A stretch of 17,002 bases of DNA. Origin: an uncultured Ruminococcus sp. (lineage in GTDB: Bacteria > Bacillota > Clostridia > Oscillospirales > Acutalibacteraceae). Location of the stretch: contig CACYCD010000261.1 of the NCBI GenBank assembly GCA_902772755.1, positions 1 to 17,002 on the forward strand. Reading direction: 5' to 3'. Made by a program: the position numbers and the translations under genes. Of this stretch, positions 1 through 9,600 are shown one piece after another (the first letter of the stretch is position 1; each line of letters starts with the position of its first letter). The notes below the pieces were generated by a model that did no database searches, was not told where the DNA came from, and was given only the letters and a program-made list of their open reading frames with translations.

Positions 1-380
1 GGCAGCTTGAAAATAGCGTCATCCATATATTTTGAATAGGCACTGTTTTTATCCCCGTGAAGTCCTTTGATAAACGGAAATACATACTCCTGCATAAGTG
101 AATACATCTGCCCTGCCGGAAGGTCACAGAACACCGACCATTTGAGCTGTCTGCCCTCGATCTTGCGGTCACCGACAGTCACCTCACCGTCAAAAATACT
201 CTTATACGGCAGCCCCAGCATAGAGCTTTCCCTCGCTCTGCGGTTGTCGCTGTCGTCAAGATCATGAATAAACATCAAATACGTGATCTGTTCTATAACA
301 TCAAGCGGATTAGTCAAACCACCAGTCCAGAATATCTCCCAAAGACTGTCGATTTTATTTTTTAGCTCACCCGTAACCAT
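1..380 (-). CDS. hsdM: Type I restriction-modification DNA methyltransferase subunit M (HsdM), N-terminal part, truncated by window edge
   Basis: This subunit transfers a methyl group from S-adenosylmethionine to adenine in the target site, acting with the specificity subunit HsdS and, for cleavage, HsdR. About 126 residues are visible, against roughly 500 in the usual full protein. They match the helical HsdM N-terminal domain: a short charged helix ([14 protein letters not shown]), then [19 protein letters not shown] at about residues 17-35, then FIHDLDD. Further on is the typical end of this domain, with [10 protein letters not shown] at the window edge. The SAM-binding FxGxG and catalytic NPPF/DPPF-type motifs would lie to the left and cannot be checked. 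I chose the ATG at 380 because the GAGGG ribosome site lies 6 nt before it; the in-frame ATG at 386 leaves almost no spacing. hsdS and hsdR, if present, should lie beyond the left edge. The family call is from recognised motifs and is fairly sure; whether the gene is intact is unknown. Confidence 0.85.
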   Translation of the reverse strand, partial: MVTGELKNKIDSLWEIFWTGGLTNPLDVIEQITYLMFIHDLDDSDNRRARESSMLGLPYKSIFDGEVTVGDRKIEGRQLKWSVFCDLPAGQMYSLMQEYVFPFIKGLHGDKNSAYSKYMDDAIFKL

Positions 381-428
381 TTCCATTCCCTCACTTCGAT
401 AAAAGTACAGCAAAATATATACACAAAT

Positions 429-457
429 ATTTTATCACATTCTACAAAATTTTACAA
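429..457 (-). promoter_or_regulatory. Predicted sigma-A promoter for hsdM
   Basis: Read on the minus strand, a TTGTAA -35 box (complement of 452-457) and a TAAAAT -10 box (complement of 429-434) are separated by exactly 17 bp. Transcription would start near 422, giving a leader of about 40 nt that holds the GAGGG ribosome site. The -35 box is imperfect and the region is very AT-rich, so this is a good but not certain call. Confidence 0.55.
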
Positions 458-509
458 GCAAAAATTTTCCATTTATCCCCAATTTACAAATTTGTTTAAA
501 AAATAAGAG

Positions 510-538
510 TTGACGAAAAAAGTAAAAGATGTTATTAT
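510..538 (+). promoter_or_regulatory. Predicted sigma-A promoter for the giant dockerin protein gene
   Basis: TTGACG at 510-515 and TATTAT at 533-538 are separated by 17 bp, which is close to the consensus in both boxes and ideal in spacing. The start of transcription would be near 545, leaving an 88-nt leader before the ATG at 633. The reading frame of the downstream gene is open back to a TTG codon at 510, but that TTG is the start of this -35 box. This argues against translation beginning there. Confidence 0.7.
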
Positions 539-620
539 AGTAAATGTATGGATATGTAAGTTTTGCTTTGACAAATTATTATCTTTACAGACAAGCCTAA
601 TGAAAAATTTTTATTGTACG

Positions 621-625
621 AGGAG
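621..625 (+). promoter_or_regulatory. Ribosome binding site that fixes the start of the giant gene
   Basis: AGGAG at 621-625 lies 7 nt before the ATG at 633, and a typical signal peptide follows directly. The in-frame alternatives at 510 (TTG) and 600 (ATG) have no comparable site, and starting there would put 41 or 11 extra residues, including cysteines, in front of the signal peptide. Confidence 0.85.
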
Positions 626-632
626 TGATAGT

Positions 633-3600
633 ATGCAAATTTTCAGGAGGGGGATAGCGGCTGTTTTGGTGGCTGTTATTCTGTTAAGTATGAACACCCC
701 TATTTTGAGTGTTACAGCTCAAATTAACGACCAATCGGTAAGTTCGGGGAAGATCGAGATTGACGAGCCTGTTGAAGATGATGACACTGAGCCGGAAAAC
801 AGTGACATGATCACGGGCAATGCCGGTGAGGGTGTTGATTTTTATTTCAACAAGCAAGACGGTTCGCTCACCATCAGCGGAACCGGTACTGCTTCATCAC
901 CTAAAATCGATTCCGGCACAAAAGATCAGGTGAAGTCGCTGGTTGTAAAAAAAGGTATAACCGCTCTTGGTGACAGCTGTTTCAATTATTATAGAAATCT
1001 TGAAGCCGTCACTCTGCCCGACAGTGTCGAGTCTATCGGTGAGCATTGTTTTTACGGCTGCAGTGCTTTGCAGAGCCTGACCCTCGGCAGTGGTCTGACA
1101 AAGCTCGGTGACTCTGCTTTCAGTGACTGTTCAGCATTGACGGAGCTAATAATCCCCGATACCGTTACTTCAATTGGTAATTACTGCTTTTCCCGCTGTA
1201 ATGCCCTGCAAAGCCTTACTCTCGGCAAAGGCTTGACAAAGCTCGGCGATGAGGCTTTCAGAAACTGTTCAGCTTTGACACAGATCACAATTCCCGACGG
1301 TGTTACCGAAATAGGTAGTTACTGCTTTGACAGATGTACTGCATTGGCGTCTGTAAAGCTCAGTAATAAGCTGTCAACGATCGGTAATTATGCTTTTAAT
1401 CAGTGTAATTCTCTTAAAGAAATTGAAATACCCGACAGCGTTGGTTCGATCGGTGGAATTTACGGAAACGATTTTCCTTCTGATGTAACGATCAAAGCAA
1501 AAACCGGCAGTTATGCCTATTATTATGCACAAAAACATAACTATAAGTTTGTTTCAACCGGCAATGCAGAATTTAAGGGAACCTTCAACGGAAATATCAG
1601 CTATGTTTATGACGCATCAAAAAAACAGCTGACTGTTTCGGGAAGTGGCTTTGTCGGTGATGAAGCTGAGCTTCAAGATGAATATTACTACGACAGCACT
1701 AAATATCCGTGGTCTATCCTGTCAGAGGATGCACAAGCCATTGTGATAGGCAAGGATATTACCGGACTTGGCAGAGATTGCTTTGATAATTTTTCAAAGC
1801 TAAAGACTGTCACGCTTAACAGCAAGCTTACATATATCGGATACAGCGTGTTTTCCGGCTCTCCCGAATTGGAGAAGCTGGAGTTTCCTGACAGCGTAAC
1901 TGTGTGCAGGAGCGGTTTTTTCGGCTGTGAAAGCTTAACGGTATATGCCAAGCTCGGCGGTCCCGTATGGCTTGCTGCGGCACAGGCTGAGGTGAATTTT
2001 TCATCTACAGGTATGGCAGAGGGTTCTGTGAGTGTGGAAGATGGCTGGTCTGATGAAGAAAAGATAACTGCTACCATGGACTTCAAAACCGAAACTCTCA
2101 CTTTGACCGGAAATGGTGCAACCGGCTACTTCATCTATTATCAAAGACAGGACTGTTCCCGTGCTCCATGGGATATTTTTGCCGATTATACAAAGACGCT
2201 TGTGATCAAGGAGGGTATCACGTGCATCAGTGACGGCGGATTCCACTATTTTAATAAGCTTACCACAGTAGAACTGCCCGACAGCCTTCTTGATATAGAA
2301 AATGGTGCTTTTAGCGAAAATCCCAAATTTACAGTCAAGTGCAAAACCGGAAGCACCGGCAGCTTTTATGCCAAAACACATAAGCTGAATTTTGTTTCCA
2401 CAGGCAGTATTTCACCACAGGGCGACCTAAATGAAAATGTCAGCTATAAATACGACACTTCTTCAAAAACTCTCACCATCAGCGGTGAGGGCGAAATGAG
2501 TAAAGTATACAACGGATACGACGACATTTATCCATGGTATTTGTTAAGGAACGATATAGAAGCTGTTGTTATAGAAAACGGCGTGACCTATATTTCCGAA
2601 AGTGCATTTGCAGGCTGTACCTCTCTTAAAACAGTTAAAATACCCGACAGCGTCACAGAAATAGGGCGTGAAGCTTTTGCCGGCTGTGCAAGCCTGCCGG
2701 CTGTTGACCTCGGAAAAAATGTAACAATAATAGGAAGCTCGGTTTTTGGCTATTGCTATGACGGTGAGAGCGGTGAACAAATCAACTGTTCTTCACTGAA
2801 AACCGTGACCTTGTCCGACGCGGTGAAAATGATAGATAGCAGAGCTTTTGAAAACTGTACGGCTTTGACGGAAATCACCCTGCCCAACAGCCTGACAGAG
2901 ATATCCTCAGAATTATTTTCAGGTTGTAAGCAGCTTAGTTCTGTTTCTATTCCCGACAGCGTTACAAAAATCAGAAGCTCGGCTTTTTACGGCTGTAAAG
3001 CATTAAAAACACTTAGTTTGCCTAAGAATTTGACTGAAATTGGAGATAGTGCGTTTAGATATTGTGATTCTCTGAAAGAATTATCTATTCCCGACAGCGT
3101 GACTAATTTCGGCGAAAATGTATTTGATCAAAGTCTTACTGTCAAAGCCAAAACAGGCAGTCCTGCCTCAGGCTATGCAATTCTGAATAATATCAATTTT
3201 GAATCAACAGGCAAAATGAATCTTGAGGGAAGCCGTGAAACCTACGGCGGAAATTCATTCAAATATTTCCTTGACATCGATGCAAAAACCCTGACTCTCA
3301 GCGGAAAGGGTACCCTATATTGTTACCCGAAGCCCTGGGAGATGTGCAGTCCCTTTGTTGAAAAGGTGGTTATTTCAAGCGGAATAACCGATATTTCATC
3401 AGATTCCTTCAAGAACTTCAAGGAGTTGAAGTCCGTTTCAATTGCAGATACTGTACAGAAAATAGAATATGAAGCATTTTCGGGCTGTACCGCAATAAAA
3501 AATCTTACTCTGCCCGACAGCGTAACCGACATCGGCTACTATGCTTTTGCATACTGTACCGAGCTAAAGGAGATACATCTCGGCAAGAAGGTTAATTCAA

Positions 3601-6600
3601 TTGCCGACAATGCCTTTAACGGCATAAAGGAAATTGATGTATACTGCTATTCCGGAACAAAAGCTGCGGAACAGTTGGCAAAAATGTCAAATGTAAATGT
3701 GATATATACCGATGCACTGAACATAAAGCTCAGGCTGGATTCGCTAAGCTCAGAGTCAGCAGGCTTCAGCTGGAGTTTAAGCAGAGATCTTAACTCCGAT
3801 GAGTCAATTAAGTGCTACAGAGTATACGGTGACGGTAAGCTTCTTACGGAAACTACCGAAGCTTCATTTGCAGAGAGCGGTCTTGGCGAGCTTGCCGGCA
3901 GAGATTATGAAGTATCTTATGTAGACAACAACAATGTAGAGTCAAAAAAATTCGCACTAAAAGTCAAGCTTACCGACTGCGATATCACCGAGGTTTCCTT
4001 TGATGAAGGCAGATTCAAGGATGGCGTTGTCGGCGGTGAGGCAAATTACACTCGTGTAAATGCTTATATCACTGACCCGTTCTTTATGAACAATGCTTCA
4101 TATAAGGTATATACCGGCAGTGACAAGAACGATCTGAGCGAGCTGAAAATAAAGATAACAGAGGTTAAGTCAGCCGGATACTGTTACTTTGAGCTTCCGA
4201 TTTATGGGCTTGAAACAGGCACTTATTATCTGAAATTCAGCGTAACGCCTGAATCAGATGATGAAGTTTCAAAAACAATTGAATTTGAAGTTGACAAAGA
4301 TCCGCCCTCGCCCGTGACCGGACTTAAGGTTTACGGCAAGTCAAACTCAGTCTATCTCAACTGGGACAAGGGTGTTGAGGCGGACGTAAACGGCTACCAT
4401 ATTTTCAGAAGATGGGGGCAGTATTCGTTCAGAAGAATAAAAAGCATAGAGGGAAGAGATAACACTTCCTATACCGATGCCACCGCTGTAAAGGGCGAGA
4501 TATATGACTACATCGTTGTAGCCTATGACCGCTTCGCTCAGTATGCTTTTATTGAAAGCAGTGAATATATAGCTACAGGCGGAATGGTTGACGATACCGA
4601 GCCGCCGAGGATATTTTCGGTCACGCCCAAAACAGGCAGTGTTATCGCAGGTAAGCAGGAGTTCAGGATCGTAGTTTCCGATGATGTTCAGGTTGAAAAG
4701 ACAGAGGCGTACTATTCCGAGGACAAGCAAAGCTGGAAAGTGATAGCTGAGGGCAGTGGCGATAACTGGAAGCCCGAGATCGATACAACCACCTTCCCGG
4801 AGAAGGTATATCTGAAATTCAAATCCACCGATACAAGCGGTAACAGCAGCGAGTTTACCGATATTTACGAATACACAGTTGATAACAAGGGCCCGCAAAA
4901 AATCACAGGTGTTCAGGCTGAAAGCATAACCGTCAAGTCAGCCACGTTAAAGTGGGACAAATCGGCAGACAAGGACGCTGCATACTTTGAGGTCGAGCAG
5001 AAAATTGACGGAGAGTTTGTGAAAATTGCTTCATCCATATATACCCTTGGCTACAACCTCACAGGTCTTGAAGAAAACACGAGTTATACCTACCGTGTGT
5101 TGGCTTATGACTTTTACGGAAACAGGGGTACCGAATCTGACGAGATAACCTTTACCACGCCCGAGGATTCCGCTCCGCCGCAGATAAGCGACTATCTGCC
5201 ACTTCCCGGCAAGGTGAATTACAGCATTGATTTCAATATTAAAGCCTATGACGACACTGCCGTGGGCAAGCTGGTGCTGTATTATTCAACCGACAAAAAG
5301 ACCTGGACAAAAATAACCACACAGGAAAAGCAGGAAAATTACAACAGTACGACCTTTGCCTACAAGTGGGATATTTCGGACTTTGACGAGGGCAAGCTCT
5401 ATGTTAAGACAGAGATTTTTGACAAAAAAGGTCACGTTCAGTCAGAAGAGTGTATTGCCGAGTACGAAATTTCCAGAAAAGGACCCAAGGCAATAGAAAC
5501 CATCAACGCCACAGCGGACGCAACCTCAATTTATATCTACTGTTCGCCCTATGGAGATAATCCCGATTTGGATGACACCTTCAAGGTAGATGTTGCAGGA
5601 ATAAACGTCTACAGAAGCACAGAGCCTGACGGTGAATACAGCCTGATAGCCGAGCGTGTTAAGGGACATTCCTACCTTGACAAGGACGTTCAGAGCAATA
5701 CCGTATACTATTATAAAGTAAGGGGACTTGACAATCTTGGAAATGTCGGCGATCTGTCGGCAGCGGTATCCGCTCAGACGGTCAAGGACGAAACAGCTCC
5801 CATCATCACGATCAATGGAAGCAGGGGAGATATCATTTCCTCAGACAGTATGAAAATAGGCTTCTATGCTGTTGATGACGTATACCTCAGCGATATAACG
5901 GTAAGCTATAAAATCGACGGCAAAATGTCTGAATTTAAACAGCTGTTTGAAAAATCCGAATTTGACGGTGCGAGCTATGCCTCTTCTGTCGATCTGTCTA
6001 AGCTCAACCTTACCAACGTCGACAAGGTGATAATCTCTGCACAGGCGACTGACCGTTCGGGCAACATCAGCGACCCGACAGAGAAGGAATTTACCGCCAA
6101 GGTCACGATCGACAGCACAACGGGATTGAGTGTGGGCATTGATGATGAAGAAAATGTAGCAACCATCTCATGGCAGGGCTCAAAGGACGAGGACACGGCA
6201 GCATATTATCTTGAAAGAAGTACTGACGGCGGACAGACATACGAGCGTATCGGTGCTATTGAACCAAACGATACGGGCAAATTCTCCTATGATGACACGG
6301 AGCTGTCCGGCGATATGAAGCAGATAAAATACAGAATAATCGTTCAGGATAACTACGGAAACAAGGGTACTGACGTCAGCGAGAACAAGCGTTGCAATCT
6401 GACATCAAAGCCCGTTGCCACTATCAATTGCATTGATTACGGTGAAGTGGGTGTGGAGTACACCTTTGATGCAACTGATTCAAACAAAGGCAAGGGCAAT
6501 GTATCGTATACTATGGACTTCGGTGATGGTACAATTTCCAAAAAAGGAGTTTCTTACCACAAATACTATGCCCCGGGTGAATACATTTTCACACTGACGG

Positions 6601-9600
6601 TGACCAACAGCAAGGGTATGAGCAACACCCTGCAAAAAGTCATCAAAATCAATAACAAGGACATAACCGCAAGAGTAAGTGTGCATGTTGTTGATACAGA
6701 CGGTCACTCTATTCAAAACGCAAGGGTATATATTGATCCCGAGGCTGCCAACGCAGGTTATTATATTTTGCCCTATGGCTCAACTATGATGGATCCGATT
6801 CCGTTATACAGCGGACTTCACACCTTTGTGGCAACCGCCGCTGACTCTGAAGATGATGTACTGTACCGTCCGACCACGGTCAGGCAGTTTATCTATCCGG
6901 GCAGTGGCAATGAAGTCACGATAGTAGTTGAAAAAACCTCAGCGGTTAATATGTGCTTTGATATTAAGGAGATGACCTTTGAGCAGATAACGGCTGCCGG
7001 AATAGATGTGTCAGACCCCAAGAATCAGCACATGGTCAAGCTTGATATCTGGCTGAAATATCCCGAAGGAGAAGATGATGTAGTATCTGTCACCAGAAAC
7101 ATAGGGGATACTTCTCCGTTTGAAGTTCCCGTTAGTCATTCTTATATAGAACATTATCAAAAGAAAATGTATATAAGCTTTAGCAAGATCACCTCCTACA
7201 ATAACAATTCCTACAGCGGTGACAAGTACAGTAAATTTTTAGATGAAGAAGGCAACATTATAACCCCCGTTATCCTTGAAATTCCGCAGGAGATAACCTT
7301 CCTAAAGGATTTTTATACAGCTTCTCTGACTATACAGAACTGCTGTGACAGAGAGTTTGTCCTCACCGACAACACGGTTGAGCTTAACCTGCCGAATGGT
7401 CTTACTATGATAGATCAAAAACAGGAGAATACCGACAGCGAAACCTATGCGAATACTGCCAAGGTCGAGTTTGATGATCTTGAGGGCGGTCAGCAGCACA
7501 CCGTTCACTGGATATTCAGAGCGGAAGAACCCGGAGAATACAATATAACAGCCGATCACAATGCTCGTTTTCCACGCATAAACACCGTTATGCATGGACA
7601 GACTGAGGGTAGGGTGGTTGTGAGCAACTCAAACTATACGGATCACGTTCTCGATATATGTGTCGAATACTCCTCAACAGGTGATGAAAAAAATGTTTAT
7701 GCCGATGTATATATATGTAACAAAGGCATAAAACCGTTCAATCATATCAGAGCCCAATGTATGGGAGATGCAAGACCCTATGCCTGCTATCTTGTAAAAT
7801 ACGGTGAGCTTGAGGACGGCGTTTTCCGCAAGCGTGAGAATATAAAAATTGATTATTCTGAGTTTATCGATGTGCTGGAACCGGAGCAGTCTATCTGCTA
7901 CCGTTATGTATTTGAGACCGAGGAAGAGTACCGATGTGTGCTTGAACAGGGCTTCAAATTTGAGGAAGGTGCAGAGCATATTTATAATATTAGCTTTGTC
8001 CCACGCTCTGCGTCCCGTCTGAAACAGGGATTTGAAGAAAACACGGATACCGATTATTATGCAAGCAAGCACATCTTCCGCATAAAGGTGATAAACGCCA
8101 CCACCAGAGAGCCGATCCCCGAAGCAACGGTAACTCTGTCAGATTTTACTGCAACCAGCGGTGATGACGGATATGCCTATATTCCTCGTGATAAAATCAG
8201 AGCAAATAAAGAAGGTAATTACGGCAGTGCCGAGCTGACAATAGAGGCAGACGGCTTTAAGCCCTGCAAAAAAGAGGATTACTCCGCACACAGACAGACT
8301 AATTGCGATACAATAGGTATGTACAGCTTTGAAGAAGATTATGAGATCAAGGAAGCCCTCATTTATAACAACCGCAAAAATAAAGATAAAGATAAAGATG
8401 AGGAAATGGTGCAGTACAGCTTTGAAGCCTGCAAAGAGCTTGGCAAGGATATCTATATTGACACCTCTATGTATTCCGGAGACATAGTCTTTACAATGCT
8501 GGCGGAGAGCAAGCTCCCGATCGTGGATCTTGATTTTGAATACCTTGATGCTGTTTCAAAGTATGACAGAGAAAAACTGGATATAGAGCCTGCGATCAGC
8601 ATTGTAGAATCAGATGAAGTGACCGAAGGCTATACGCTTTACAGAGCTTCTTACACGCTAAATCATATTGAGCTTTTGAAAAACAAGACTCTGAGGGTAG
8701 TGCCCTATATTCAGAAAGAAAGCTTCGCAGACCCCGAGCCGATGATGATAGACGGTGCTGAGGTTGACTGGGTATTCCGCACCTACGATGGAGAAAAAAC
8801 AACAACTGCCATCAAAGCACTGAAAACCATAAAAAATGTCGGTGATTATGCCGATGGAAAATTCAGTATTCCGCTTACTGAGGATAAGGACGGATTCTTC
8901 AAGGATACAAGCCTGTCTTTAGATGTGGTTAGTAAATTGCAAAAAATACCAAAGCTTAAAGGATTTATGCAAAGTTACGAAGAGGTTTATGGTGGTTTTT
9001 CTGCTGTTACCATTGAAGCGGAAAAGATTGGCTCAGAGCTGGTAATTTACGTGGGTCCCTCATCTCCTCTTATCGGCTATTGTTTGGAAAATGGAAAAAA
9101 ATCAAAGATAGGCTTGCTCAGAGGAGATGAAACAAGATTTCAGGAAGAAAGAGAAGAGTATTATAAGCTCTTAAGAAAGTTGCTTGGTATAGACAAAGAA
9201 GAAAAGATAGACGTAAATAATCCTAAAAGCTTGAAAATGCAGAGTAAATTTGAGCTGGGATTTACTTTAGGTGCAATGGTCGGTCTTGAAATAGCCGGTA
9301 CAGGGGAAGATACCGGCTGGGCGATAGCTGACTTAGGCGTTACCGGAGGTATTAATGCTGAGGGAGAGATCAGAAAAACCTTGATGCTCGGATATGTGCC
9401 TGTTGCACTGATCGCCCAATTGGAAGGCAGCGGAAAAGTTAATCTCAGGACTACCGACGGTGTGAATACCGCTCTCCTTTGCCAAGTACTTCCCACAGGT
9501 ATAGTGGGAGCGATAGTCGGACTGTTTTTGGAAATAGACGAAATCGATGCATCCCTTGAAGCCATGGTAAAAGTCAGTGCAGGTCTGGGTGCTGCAGAAG

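Noticed and set aside
67..267. A 66-codon plus-strand open frame at the left edge
   Set aside because: It lies antisense within the hsdM coding sequence, which has clear family motifs; the plus-strand product resembles nothing.
486..495. ACAAATTTGT palindrome between the divergent promoters as an operator
   Set aside because: Ten bases of AT-rich palindrome in an AT-rich spacer are expected by chance; the flanks do not extend the symmetry and no second copy was found.
568..573. TTGACA as a second promoter for the giant gene
   Set aside because: No acceptable -10 box lies 16-18 bp downstream; the promoter at 510-538 has both boxes and correct spacing.
510..632. N-terminal extension of the giant protein from TTG 510 or ATG 600
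   Set aside because: No ribosome site precedes either codon, the TTG forms the -35 box, and a clean signal peptide starts at 633 with AGGAG 7 nt upstream.
4347..4898. A 183-codon minus-strand open frame
   Set aside because: It is antisense to the FN3/Ig region, has no ribosome site of note and no family resemblance; the same applies to the other minus-strand frames inside the two large genes.
8382..8399. Three AAAGAT hexamers as a phase-variable tract
   Set aside because: The unit is six bases long, so slippage would keep the frame, and three copies are too few to suggest switching. It just encodes KD pairs.
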